From Azophilus sp965214305 (GTDB lineage: Bacteria; Pseudomonadota; Gammaproteobacteria; Pseudomonadales; Azotimanducaceae), in NCBI GenBank assembly GCA_965214305.1, contig OZ243949.1, positions 1,240,001-1,304,000 on the forward strand: DNA of 64,000 nucleotides, in the 5' to 3' direction. This document shows, piece by piece, positions 35,645 through 43,857 of the stretch. The position numbers were made by a program, and so were the translations under genes. The notes beneath the pieces were generated by a model. That model was not told where the DNA came from. It saw only the letters and a program-made list of their open reading frames with translations, and did no database searches. Position 1 is the first letter of the stretch, and every line of letters begins with the position of its first letter.

Positions 35645-35734
35645 GGTAATGGCTCAGTTTCCCTTGCCGCCGCCGCAGAGACCGCGCCCGCGTTGGGCCG
35701 CGGTAATGAAGCGTTGCCAAATTGAGCCCCTACC
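35645..35734. mobile_element. Family C miniature inverted-repeat element, 90 bp
   Basis: Ends are GGTAATGGCTCAGTTT and, on the other strand, GGTAGGGGCTCAATTT. Perfect 8-bp direct repeats TGTTGCCC flank it at 35637-35644 and 35735-35742. The interior is GC-rich with partial symmetry and does not code. It lies between the SDR and soxG. Confidence 0.82.
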
Positions 35735-35784
35735 TGTTGCCCGTGCCGCTTGAGTTTTTGGGGCGACGGCCCTCTTGGCCCTCA

Positions 35785-36405
35785 TCAAGCGGAAAACTCC
35801 GGCTCATGCGTTATCCGCCGTCTTGCTCCGCGCTGGAGCCACCGGGCGGCGTACTCCGCAAAAGTGCGGCGCACCACAATCTCAAAGACGCCGCCGTCAT
35901 CCGTAACGCTCAACAAACCGATCAACATTGAAACCTTGCCGAGCATCGTCTGTGCGCATTGGCCCGGCTGGAAAACGCGCGGGTGGAAATCCAGGGTGCA
36001 GCCCGTGGCAAGTACGTCACGCGCATTGGTTCCACTCAACCGGAGGCTAATCTGGCCGCCGGTGAGGTCGGTAAGCGCAAAAATCCGGCCTGTCAACGCC
36101 TCGGTCAATTGCGCCGCCAACAGCTGTTCCCGCTCGGGCTCGGTGATTATCAGCCACTCATCGGGGCCCAGCCAATAGACCCGGCAGGCACCGTCGGAGA
36201 AGGTATTGGCGACCAGGGGCAAGGGCTGACCCAAGGGCTTGGCAACGGCTTCCAGGAAACCCGCATCCGCCGCGTCACCGCGCAGGTTGAGATAGCCCCG
36301 GAAGGCAAGCACATCCAAGGTGAGGCCCGCCGCTTCGCGCACGGGTGCGTCCATCCGGGCAAGAAAAGCCTCAAGCGCATGAGACTGGCGGATCGGCTCA
36401 GGCAC
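35785..36405 (-). CDS. soxG: Sarcosine oxidase gamma subunit
   Basis: 206 residues from GTG at 36405; this start overlaps the soxA stop by 8 bp (GTGCCTGA), typical of sox operons. The middle part (VYWLGPDEWLIITEPER) is the family-typical segment, distantly related to the GcvT fold. Gamma subunits are structural partners in the heterotetrameric enzyme. It is the last gene of soxB-soxD-soxA-soxG. Confidence 0.88.
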   Translation of the reverse strand: MPEPIRQSHALEAFLARMDAPVREAAGLTLDVLAFRGYLNLRGDAADAGFLEAVAKPLGQPLPLVANTFSDGACRVYWLGPDEWLIITEPEREQLLAAQLTEALTGRIFALTDLTGGQISLRLSGTNARDVLATGCTLDFHPRVFQPGQCAQTMLGKVSMLIGLLSVTDDGGVFEIVVRRTFAEYAARWLQRGARRRITHEPEFSA

Positions 36406-39400
36406 GTTGGCGCTCTCCCTTGGGATCGTAAAAGACCGGCCGCGAAATGCTGACCGGCACATAGCGTCCGTCCCGCAAGGCCGCATAGACGGTCTCGCCG
36501 CGGCGCGCGCGGCCACCGCTAACCAACCCCAACGCCAGTGGATGCCCCAAACAAACGCTGTGGTAGCTGGACGTCACATGGCCCAAAACGCCCTTCGGGG
36601 CCAGCTCGCCAAGTCCGTGACGGGGTGGTGCCGCGACCAGTTGCGCACCTTCCGGCAAACGGGTGGCGCCGTCTTCCGACAACAAGCCGACCCATTGCCG
36701 GCGATCCTTGCGCAGGCAATCCGGTCGCGCCAGCGAGCGCTTGCCGAGAAAGTCCTTGTCTTTGGCCAAGAGCCAGTTCATGCCCAGATCAACCGGCGTC
36801 ACGGAACCGTCGGTGTCCTGGCCGACGATCACAAAACCCTTTTCGGCCCGCAGGACATGCATGGTTTCGGTGCCGTAGGGGGTGATATCGTGTTGCTGGC
36901 CGGCCGTCATCAGCCGTTCCCACAGGGCCGCCGCGCAGTCGCTCTGCACATTGATCTCGAAGGCCAGTTCGCCGCTGAAACTCACGCGAAAAACCCAAGC
37001 CTGCAGACCCTCAAGCAAACCCCTGCGCCAGGACATGAACGGAAAATTGCGCGCCTCGAAGTCGATGTCGCCCGCCAAACCCCGCAACAGATTTCTGCTG
37101 TCCGGCCCCGCCACGGCAATGGTTGACCAGCGATCCGTCACCGACGTTAGGTAAACCCGCAGTTCCGGCCACTCCGTCTGCAACCAGCGTTCGAGCCAAG
37201 CCAACACCGATGCGGCCCCGCCTGTTGTGGTGGTCAGATAGTAATGTTGCTCGCCAAGGCGCGCGGTGACGCCATCGTCCATCACCATGCCGTCTTCGCC
37301 GAGCATGATCCCGTAGGCGCATCGGCCGATTTCCAAGGCACCGATACGATGGGTGTAGATGCGTTCCAGGAAGGTGGTCGCATCCGGCCCACAGACCTCG
37401 ATTTTGCCGAGGGTCGAGGCATCCATAATACCCAGGGAGCCGCGCACGGCACGGCACTCTCTCGACACCGCGGCGGCCATGTCTTCGGCTCCCCGCGGGT
37501 AGTACCAGGGGCGCAACCACTGCCCCACCACTTCGAATTGCGCTCCTTGGGATGCATGCCACTCGTGCAGGGCGCTCTTGCGTACCGGCTCGTAAAGATC
37601 GCGCACATGCATACCGGCCAAGGCCCCGAAAGTGACCGGCGTGTAGGCCGGCCGAAAGCGCGTGGTGCCCACTTGAGCGACGGGTACGTTCAGGCACTCC
37701 GCCAAGGCAAGAAAGCCGTTGACGTTGCCGAGCTTGCCCTGGTCGGTGCCAAAACCCAAGGCGGTGTAGCGCTTGACGTGTTCGACACTGTGAAAGCCCT
37801 CGCGAACCGCCAAATGGATGTCCGCAAGGGTGCTGTCGTTTTGCAAGTCGAGAAATTCCTTGCGGCCGCGTTCCGGCTTGTGCGCCGATGGCGTACGCCA
37901 TAAGGGCACCGCCGCATCGGAGGTTGCCGGGCATGCCATCGCAGCCGATGCCGAAAGCGCCGTCCAAAGCTCGGTGGTGTCCTCCGGTACGGGCGTCGCG
38001 GCGGCTTCAAACCCGCAGCTTTGCGCCGCCCGCAAACCCATGTCGTAGCCTTCCCGCAAGCAGGCGCCGAGTTCGAAGGTCCCTTGGGCCGCCCCAACGG
38101 ATGCGTTGGCCTGGGTGGGCGCACCGGGCACGAAACAAGCCCGCGCCTCGTCCCAATCCACCGCACCGCCCGCCTGGGAATGCAGATGGACGGCGGGGCT
38201 CCAACCCCCGGATAAGGCCAAGAGGTCGCAGACGAGGCGCCGCCGCTTTGGCAAATTGCCGCGGTTGTCGGGCAACCTGCGGCCATTGACGGACTTGCCA
38301 TGCTCGACCGCCGCGCCGCTGTTATGCGAAGCGTCATCATTGGCGACCGCACTGGCACCGGCGGGCGCCGTACCCGTCCCGGTGGTCGCACCATTCACCC
38401 CGGCGCCGTTCGCCAGGGGGACGACAGAAACCGCCCGTAAGCGCCGCCGCCCCAGGGCAGCGGTTACCACATGTCCACGCAATACCGCGATGCCAGCGGC
38501 GGTTGCCGCCTCGACCAGAGCGGTGGCCACGACACCGCGACCATCGACAACCGTTGTCTGCGCCCCCGCCGCCGCAAGGTCCAGGGCCGCACGGTAACCG
38601 CTGTCGTTATTGGTATAAACAATCGCCCGGCGGGCCGGGCAAACGGCAAACCGGCGAATGTATTCCGATATCGCCGAGGCCAGCATGATGCCGGGGCGGT
38701 CGTTGTCGGCGAAAACCAATGGGCGTTCAATGGCGCCCGCGGCCAAAATCACCCGCTTGGCGCGCACCCGCCAAAGGCGCTGACGTTCGAGAATGCCAAG
38801 AAAATTGTGATCGTAGTAGCCGAATACCGTGGCTTGGGTGAGCAGCCTGACATCCGGGAGCGCTTCCAGTTCGCCTAGGGTTGCCCGCAGCCAAACGTCC
38901 GCCGGTTCGCCGTTGAGCGTTGCTGATTCGCAAAGCAAGCGGCCACCCAACTCGGTGCGCGTATCGGCAACGAGAACCCTGGCACCGCAACGGGCGGCGG
39001 CGAGTGCCGCCATCAAGCCGGCCGGACCGCCGCCAACCACCAACAGGTCGCAATGGGCGTTGCGATGCGTGTATTGATCCGGGTCCGGCAACTCGGGCAC
39101 CGCACCGCTGCCGGCAACCCGCCGGATAAAGTACTCATAAAGGCGCCACAACGCCCGGGGCCGCATGAAGGTCTTGTAATAGAAACCGGCGGCAAGGGCG
39201 CGATGGAAAATATCCAGCACCGCCATGATATCGAACCGCGGACTCGGCCAGCCGTGTGCGCTCACCGCAATGAGGCCATCGAACAACGGCAATTCGGTGG
39301 CGCGGATATTCGGGCTGGTCGCGGCACCCGTACCGACCTGCACGATGGCATTGGGTTCTTCCGGACCACTGCCGACGATGCCGCGCGGTCGATGGAATTT

Positions 39401-39562
39401 GACACTACGGCCCACCAAACGAACGCCGTTGGCCAACAGCGCCGAAGCCAGGGTATCCCCCGCATAGCCGCTGTAGGCACGGCCATTGAAGCGGAACCGG
39501 AGCGGCCGGGAACGGTCGATATGCCCGCCTGCGGGGAGACGATCGGGTTGTTTAGAGCGCAT
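36398..39562 (-). CDS. soxA: Sarcosine oxidase alpha subunit
   Basis: 1054 residues. Residues 20-100 form the Fer2-like N-terminal domain (RFRFNGRAYSGYAGDTLASA). The dinucleotide-binding motif LLVVGGGPAGLMAALAAA is at about 173-190. The C-terminal 400 residues form a GcvT-type folate-binding domain (MDASTLGKIEVCGPDATTFL). The complex oxidises sarcosine to glycine with transfer of the methyl group to THF. An unusual Ala/Gly/Asn-rich insert of about 50 residues occupies positions 385-440, between the second strand group and RRLVCDLLALSGGW. The start ATG is 15 bp after the soxD stop. Confidence 0.95.
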   Translation of the reverse strand: MRSKQPDRLPAGGHIDRSRPLRFRFNGRAYSGYAGDTLASALLANGVRLVGRSVKFHRPRGIVGSGPEEPNAIVQVGTGAATSPNIRATELPLFDGLIAVSAHGWPSPRFDIMAVLDIFHRALAAGFYYKTFMRPRALWRLYEYFIRRVAGSGAVPELPDPDQYTHRNAHCDLLVVGGGPAGLMAALAAARCGARVLVADTRTELGGRLLCESATLNGEPADVWLRATLGELEALPDVRLLTQATVFGYYDHNFLGILERQRLWRVRAKRVILAAGAIERPLVFADNDRPGIMLASAISEYIRRFAVCPARRAIVYTNNDSGYRAALDLAAAGAQTTVVDGRGVVATALVEAATAAGIAVLRGHVVTAALGRRRLRAVSVVPLANGAGVNGATTGTGTAPAGASAVANDDASHNSGAAVEHGKSVNGRRLPDNRGNLPKRRRLVCDLLALSGGWSPAVHLHSQAGGAVDWDEARACFVPGAPTQANASVGAAQGTFELGACLREGYDMGLRAAQSCGFEAAATPVPEDTTELWTALSASAAMACPATSDAAVPLWRTPSAHKPERGRKEFLDLQNDSTLADIHLAVREGFHSVEHVKRYTALGFGTDQGKLGNVNGFLALAECLNVPVAQVGTTRFRPAYTPVTFGALAGMHVRDLYEPVRKSALHEWHASQGAQFEVVGQWLRPWYYPRGAEDMAAAVSRECRAVRGSLGIMDASTLGKIEVCGPDATTFLERIYTHRIGALEIGRCAYGIMLGEDGMVMDDGVTARLGEQHYYLTTTTGGAASVLAWLERWLQTEWPELRVYLTSVTDRWSTIAVAGPDSRNLLRGLAGDIDFEARNFPFMSWRRGLLEGLQAWVFRVSFSGELAFEINVQSDCAAALWERLMTAGQQHDITPYGTETMHVLRAEKGFVIVGQDTDGSVTPVDLGMNWLLAKDKDFLGKRSLARPDCLRKDRRQWVGLLSEDGATRLPEGAQLVAAPPRHGLGELAPKGVLGHVTSSYHSVCLGHPLALGLVSGGRARRGETVYAALRDGRYVPVSISRPVFYDPKGERQRA

Positions 39563-39577
39563 GGCTCAGCAAACCAC

Positions 39578-39832
39578 TTACGACTTGCCGGCGACACGGA
39601 AACGGTGGGAGACGGTATCGCGTTCCACCACAAACCAACGCCGACAGCCATGGGTGTGTACCCACCATTCCCGGTGTGCGCCTTTGGGGTTTTTGCGCAT
39701 GAACAGATAATCGGCCCACTGCGCGTCGGTCAGCGCCTCGGGATGGGCGGGACGCACGATGTCGGCCTCGCCGCCGTAGCCAAATTCGCTTTCGTCCCGG
39801 GGGCCGCACCAGGGGCAATTAATGAGCAACAT
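39578..39832 (-). CDS. soxD: Sarcosine oxidase delta subunit
   Basis: 84 residues. The zinc-binding pattern is visible: Cys6 and Cys9 in INCPWCGPRDE, then HTHGCRRW near the middle. The segment YLFMRKNPKGAHREWWVH is the family hallmark. It lies between soxB (43-bp gap) and soxA (15-bp gap). Delta subunits bind Zn and stabilise the tetramer. Confidence 0.93.
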   Translation of the reverse strand: MLLINCPWCGPRDESEFGYGGEADIVRPAHPEALTDAQWADYLFMRKNPKGAHREWWVHTHGCRRWFVVERDTVSHRFRVAGKS

Positions 39833-39875
39833 GTTTCAATGAACCTCGCGGGCTAGCTCGGAACCCCATCGGTAC

Positions 39876-41135
39876 TCAGTGCGCCACTGCTGCCGCACCG
39901 TGCTCGTCAACGAGCGCGCCGGTCGTGAAGCGCTCCAACGAGAAGGGCGCATTCAGATCGTGGGGCCCATCCCGGGCGATAGTGTGAGCGAACACCCAAC
40001 CCGAGCCGGGCGTTGCCTTGAAACCGCCGGTGCCCCATCCACAATTGAAATAGAGGCCCCGCACCGGCGTTTTGCCGATGATCGGGCAGGCATCGGGCGT
40101 CACATCCACAACACCGCCCCACTGCCGCAACAGCCGTACCCGGCTGAACACGGGGAACAGCTCGATAATGGCCTGTACGGCCTGTTCGACGGTTTGTGGG
40201 CTGCCCCGCTGGCAGTACCCGTTATAGGCGTCGATGCCGGCGCCAATGACCAATTCACCCTTATCGGACTGGCTGATATAACCGTGTACGGCCCCGGACA
40301 TGACAACCGTATCCAATACCGGTTTGAGCGGCTCGGAGACGAAAGCCTGGAGCGGGTGGCTCTCAATCGGCAAGCGAATGCCGGCCATGGCCGCGAGCAC
40401 GCTGGCGTGCCCGGCGACCACCACGCCCACCTTGCCGGCCACAATGCGCCCGCGATTCGTTACCAAGGCCGCGATTCGGCCATTGGCCACCTCAAGGCCG
40501 GTGACTTCGCAATTCTGCACGATGTCCACACCGAGGGAATCCGCGCCCCGAGCATAGCCCCAGGCCACCGCGTCGTGACGGGCGACACCACCGCGCCGCT
40601 GTAAGGAGGCGCCCAAAATCGGATAGCGCGCCGAACGCGCCGTGTTGATTATGGGAATCGCCGCCTTGATCTCCGCTGGCGACACCACTTCCGCATCAAT
40701 GCCGTTAAGCCGATTGGCGCCCACCCGGCGCTCGATCTCGCGCATATCCTGTAAGCTGTGGCCGAGGTTATATACGCCCCGCTGGCTGAACATGAGGTTG
40801 TAGTTGAGCTCCCGACTCAGCCCCTCCCAAAGCTTGAGCGATTTTTCATACAGCCGCGCGGCTTCCGGCCAAAGGTAGTTGGAGCGCACAATGGTGGTGT
40901 TGCGCCCTGTGTTGCCGCCGCCAATCCAGCCCTTCTCCAGCACGGCGACGCTGCCAATGCCCTGCTCTTTCGCCAGATAGTAGGCGGTCGCCAGGCCATG
41001 CCCACCACCGCCCACGATGACCACGTCGTAGGTCTTGCGCGGTTCCGGGCTGCGCCAGAGCGGTTGCCAGCGCTCGTTGCGCGAAACGGCGTTGCGCAGC
41101 AGGGAAAAGATTGAGTATTTCTGTTTTTTCAACAC
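39876..41135 (-). CDS. soxB: Sarcosine oxidase beta subunit
   Basis: 419 residues from GTG at 41135. The FAD-binding DAO fold begins YDVVIVGGGGHGLATAYYLA (residues 36-55). RRGGVARHDAVAW contains His187, which by family position should be the covalent FMN ligand. The C-terminal GWGTGGFKATPGSGWVFA is conserved in this family. It carries the sarcosine-oxidising site of the heterotetramer. First gene of the operon; promoter lies in 41136-41262. Confidence 0.95.
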   Translation of the reverse strand: MLKKQKYSIFSLLRNAVSRNERWQPLWRSPEPRKTYDVVIVGGGGHGLATAYYLAKEQGIGSVAVLEKGWIGGGNTGRNTTIVRSNYLWPEAARLYEKSLKLWEGLSRELNYNLMFSQRGVYNLGHSLQDMREIERRVGANRLNGIDAEVVSPAEIKAAIPIINTARSARYPILGASLQRRGGVARHDAVAWGYARGADSLGVDIVQNCEVTGLEVANGRIAALVTNRGRIVAGKVGVVVAGHASVLAAMAGIRLPIESHPLQAFVSEPLKPVLDTVVMSGAVHGYISQSDKGELVIGAGIDAYNGYCQRGSPQTVEQAVQAIIELFPVFSRVRLLRQWGGVVDVTPDACPIIGKTPVRGLYFNCGWGTGGFKATPGSGWVFAHTIARDGPHDLNAPFSLERFTTGALVDEHGAAAVAH

Positions 41136-41262
41136 CGGCCTGAACTCCGATGAGCGATGTTACATCAACCGGCCGCTTTGCGAAGGGTGTTGAACTGATT
41201 GCTTATAATTTGCTCGCAACGCCGCCATCATATGACTAACGACATGACTATATGGGGTTGTT

Positions 41263-41331
41263 ATGGACACAGCGAATCCTGCCCAGGCCAAAGCCCGCCT
41301 TAGCAAACTTCTCGACAAGATTGTTGAAGTC
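41263..41331 (+). pseudogene. Truncated Phd/YefM-like antitoxin
   Basis: The first 23 codons (MDTANPAQAKARLSKLLDKI) match the N-terminus of Phd/YefM antitoxins, with GGGGTTGTT upstream and a TATAAT at 41204-41209. After that the frame continues into unrelated sequence and repeat fragments, and no toxin gene follows. It looks like the stump of a lost toxin-antitoxin pair. Confidence 0.5.
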
Positions 41332-41393
41332 GATCTCGGAGGATGCTTCCGCGAGTTCGTAACACCGATTGCCGCGGTAGGCGGTTGGTGGGA

Positions 41394-41409
41394 TTGCAGG
41401 CTCCTAGGA
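41394..41409. repeat. Family A fragment (inverted)
   Basis: GCAGGCTCCTAGGAG is the reverse of the family A opening. It marks the left edge of the gene fragment that follows. Confidence 0.55.
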
Positions 41410-41413
41410 GTGG

Positions 41414-41521
41414 TCACGTCGTCAACGACTCGATCACTTGGTCCACAATGGCTTCCGCCTTGGCGCGTATTTCACCGTCCGTGGTCGTCGGCAAAACCCC
41501 ATGTCCGGCGGCGACTGCTAT
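41414..41521 (-). pseudogene. C-terminal gene fragment, family unknown
   Basis: On the minus strand the last 35 codons before a TGA stop (GVLPTTTDGEIRAKAEAIVD then QVIESLTT) look like a genuine helical protein C-terminus. Upstream, at 41524-41540, the frame meets a partial family B sequence (GTGTCCTGTCGATAAAG), and no start or N-terminal part is found. The fragment is thus bounded by repeats A and B. I cannot name the parent family. The whole gap 41136-41561 holds this, the antitoxin stump and repeat pieces. Confidence 0.4.
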
Positions 41522-41561
41522 GCTGGTGTCCTGTCGATAAAGCCGAAGGGGGCCGCATATC

Positions 41562-41882
41562 TTGCAATGGCTGGTAATTTGCTTTGATGTTGCCGCTTCC
41601 GCTGCCCTGCGGCGCAAGCATCTGCAGGCGCATCTCACCTACATCGAAAGCGTGATGGACAGGATCTCAGTAGCGGGACCCTTGTTCGTGGAAGCGGCCG
41701 ATGACATGAACGGCAGCGGCTTTATCTACCGGACGGACGACCTGGAGGAAGCTCGCACACTGCTGCACAACGACCCCTATTATCAAGCCGGGCTCTATAG
41801 CCGCACGGAATTCATCGCTTTCAAGCCCGTTGCCGGCATCTGGATGGATGGCGCCGCCTGGAAAAAGAGCGCGGGCTCCTAG
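41562..41882 (+). CDS. YciI-family (dimeric alpha-beta barrel) protein
   Basis: 106 residues. The YCII pattern is visible: an opening beta strand MQWLVICFD, HLTYIESVMDRISVAGPL, and DPYYQAGLYSRTEFIAFKPV near the end; the conserved His and Asp that may form an active site are His24 (QAHLTYI) and Asp77 of LHNDPYY (number approximate). Function in bacteria is mostly unknown. The last residues SAGS and the stop codon derive from repeat family A. Confidence 0.8.
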   Translation: MQWLVICFDVAASAALRRKHLQAHLTYIESVMDRISVAGPLFVEAADDMNGSGFIYRTDDLEEARTLLHNDPYYQAGLYSRTEFIAFKPVAGIWMDGAAWKKSAGS

Positions 41883-41951
41883 GAATCTCCGCCCGCAGAA
41901 CTTGTGGCTGCGAAGCCGCTATCGCGACTTCCTAGGGCGCAAGCTCCTAGC
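41868..41951. repeat. Repeat family A, near-complete copy
   Basis: From GCGCGGGCTCCTAGGAATC to GCGCAAGCTCCTAG, with CTGCGAAGCCGCTATCGCGA in the middle. Both edges carry GCTCCTAG. It supplies the end of the YciI gene and fills the gap to the VOC gene. Confidence 0.7.
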
Positions 41952-41975
41952 CAAAAAACATTTATGAGATGGCGC

Positions 41976-43127
41976 CTAGTTGTTCACGTCGAGCATCTGA
42001 AATTCGGTGACCGCTGGCCAATCGGCCGACTCGCGCTGGATCAGTTGCCAATGCGCGCCATCGGGTCCGTGCAGGAGAAAACTGGATTCTTTGAATTCAT
42101 TGGCGGTGATCGGCCCCGGCTCAAGCCCGGCTTCCCTCGCCAAGCGATGTACCAAATCGAGTTGCGGCGTCCAAAGCGAATGCAAGGTGATGCCGATTTC
42201 GCCGGGGCGTTGACGAGCGGAGCGATCATCGGCTTCGTGTAGCCCGTCAAGGGAAAAAAACTTCAACTTACCGCAGATATTGTTGGGGGAAACGAACCCC
42301 CGATACCAATGGGATCGTCCCGGCTCCATCAGGAAAAGGGCTTGGGGGCCCTTTTGCCAAGCACCATCAATCACCGGGTCGTTTTCCGGGATGAGCCCGA
42401 ATACCGACTCGTAATAGTCGGTGACTTCGCCGAGGTTGCCCGCCACCATGAAATCATGATGGGTGAATTCACTGGTGGCCAGCGGCGCTTGGTCGCCAAT
42501 CACCCCGTAACCCGGAATCACATAGCCGTAACGCTGAAAGAAAACGTGGTTGAACCACTGGCCGTAAACCGCCATTTCGCGCACCCCGACACGGCGGTTG
42601 ACGATACTCGGAACCCCTTCCGTGGCGTTGTAGAGATCGTCATAGATCGGCCCCGCCAAGAGCCAAGCCTGGCCGGCACCATCGCGCAGATCGGTGAACA
42701 GGTCCGCCAGCCGCACAACATCGCCTGTGCGCATCACCGCCATGCGCACCCCCACCGTCTCCGGCGGCGCGAGCCCGACGCCCGGCCCGGCCGGCTCCTC
42801 CCATTCCAGTAGCCGCAACAGCCCGTGTGTGTCGATCTCGCCGTTTTGCAGGCGCCATGCGGTGAGAGCCGATGCAACGCCATAGAGCGCCATCGCTTGA
42901 GTGGCCGTCAACTCCGCCCGCGCGACCGGCGTAAAACCGAATTCCGCGAAATAGGTCAGCGCCGGTTCGGCATCGGCGACGCCGACCATGACCTCATAAA
43001 CGCCGCTTATGCCGGTATCCGGCCGTTCGGCGGCTATCACGGGCAAGCCCAGCAAAAGACAGAATGCGAAAAGCCAATGATGTTTCAACATGAGGTTAGC
43101 CAACTTTTGTAATCCATTGATATTCAT
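41976..43127 (-). CDS. Secreted protein with two VOC (glyoxalase-like) modules
   Basis: 383 residues. A hydrophobic signal segment (HHWLFAFCLLLGLPVIAAER) follows an N-terminal extension; an in-frame ATG at 43091 could be the true start. The first VOC-like unit starts at GVYEVMVGVADAEPALTYF and the second at THHDFMVAGNLGEVTDYYES, each with the beta-alpha-beta order of the fold. Possible metal-binding His and Glu residues are present but cannot be fixed by eye. Exported VOC proteins are uncommon; the substrate is unknown. Confidence 0.8.
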   Translation of the reverse strand: MNINGLQKLANLMLKHHWLFAFCLLLGLPVIAAERPDTGISGVYEVMVGVADAEPALTYFAEFGFTPVARAELTATQAMALYGVASALTAWRLQNGEIDTHGLLRLLEWEEPAGPGVGLAPPETVGVRMAVMRTGDVVRLADLFTDLRDGAGQAWLLAGPIYDDLYNATEGVPSIVNRRVGVREMAVYGQWFNHVFFQRYGYVIPGYGVIGDQAPLATSEFTHHDFMVAGNLGEVTDYYESVFGLIPENDPVIDGAWQKGPQALFLMEPGRSHWYRGFVSPNNICGKLKFFSLDGLHEADDRSARQRPGEIGITLHSLWTPQLDLVHRLAREAGLEPGPITANEFKESSFLLHGPDGAHWQLIQRESADWPAVTEFQMLDVNN

Positions 43128-43156
43128 TAGTTTACACCTATCATATCCGAGCTAGG

Positions 43157-43696
43157 ATGGCAGTTATGACTTGGGCAAATGCATTGACGGCGCTGCGGTT
43201 GCTCACCGCCCCGCTCTGCGGATGGAGCTTGGCCAAGGGCGCATGGCAGCTGGGCATGCTGTTGTTCGTCATCGCGGCAGTCACCGATTTGCTGGACGGC
43301 TTTGCCGCACGACGTCTCGGCCAAGCGTCAAAAGCGGGCGGATTTTTCGACCACGCAACCGACTGCACCTTTGTGACTTCGACACTCGCTGGCCTAGCCT
43401 TATCGGGTTGGGTGCCCTGGGTATTGGTCGCACTGATTCCCGCAGCCTTCGTGCAATACAGCCTGGACTCGGGCGCACTGGCCGGGCGAGCACTGCGCAC
43501 GAACGGGCTCGGCAAAGCGAACGGCGTTGCCTACTTCGTTCTATCCGGAGCGATTATCGTGCGCGAGGCTCTGGGGTTTGCCTGGTTGCCGGTTATTGCG
43601 TTACAGGTCTTCGCCTGGGCCTTGGTGGCAACGACCCTTGTATCCATGAGCGAGCGGCTTTTCGCTTGCGCGAATTCCGAAGGCAGAGGTGCCTAG
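43157..43696 (+). CDS. CDP-alcohol phosphatidyltransferase family protein
   Basis: 179 residues with several membrane helices. The full family motif D-x2-D-G-x2-A-R-x8-G-x3-D-x3-D is seen in DLLDGFAARRLGQASKAGG followed by FFDHATD. It transfers a phosphatidyl group from CDP-diacylglycerol to an alcohol; the acceptor is not known. The final 11 residues (ANSEGRGA at the very end) are encoded by repeat family A and the stop lies in the CTAG that begins the next element, so the C-terminus is repeat-derived. Confidence 0.88.
   Translation: MAVMTWANALTALRLLTAPLCGWSLAKGAWQLGMLLFVIAAVTDLLDGFAARRLGQASKAGGFFDHATDCTFVTSTLAGLALSGWVPWVLVALIPAAFVQYSLDSGALAGRALRTNGLGKANGVAYFVLSGAIIVREALGFAWLPVIALQVFAWALVATTLVSMSERLFACANSEGRGA
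43660..43696. repeat. Family A half-copy overlapping a CDS end
   Basis: TTCGCTTGCGCGAATTCCGA and the following AGGCAGAGG match the right half of the copy at 7105-7175. It lies within the last codons of the CDP-alcohol transferase gene. Confidence 0.65.
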
Positions 43697-43853
43697 TGTC
43701 CTGTCCCGTAAATAAGTGGGTTTTAGGCGCTAGGCCGTTTCGGTTCCCGGCAAGGCGCGACGACGCCCTGTGGCAGGCCCCACAGAAGGAGGAGCAACGC
43801 GGCCGGGGGCCGAAACGGCCACGAATAATCACACTTATTTGCGGGACAGGACA
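43697..43853. mobile_element. Family B hairpin element (MITE-like), 157 bp
   Basis: Terminal inverted repeats of 22 bp open TGTCCTGTCCCG and differ at one base. An inner inverted pair GGCCGTTTCGG gives a long imperfect hairpin. CTAG lies on both sides (43693-43696 and 43854-43857), a likely 4-bp target duplication. The right end, GGGACAGGACACTAG, runs straight into the ATG of the epimerase and could supply its AGGA ribosome-binding site. No coding capacity. Confidence 0.78.
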
Positions 43854-43857
43854 CTAG

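Noticed and set aside
41190..41209. TTGAAC near TATAAT as a sigma-70 promoter.
   Set aside because: The two boxes are only 8 bp apart; the TATAAT may be a real -10 for the antitoxin stump but no -35 fits.
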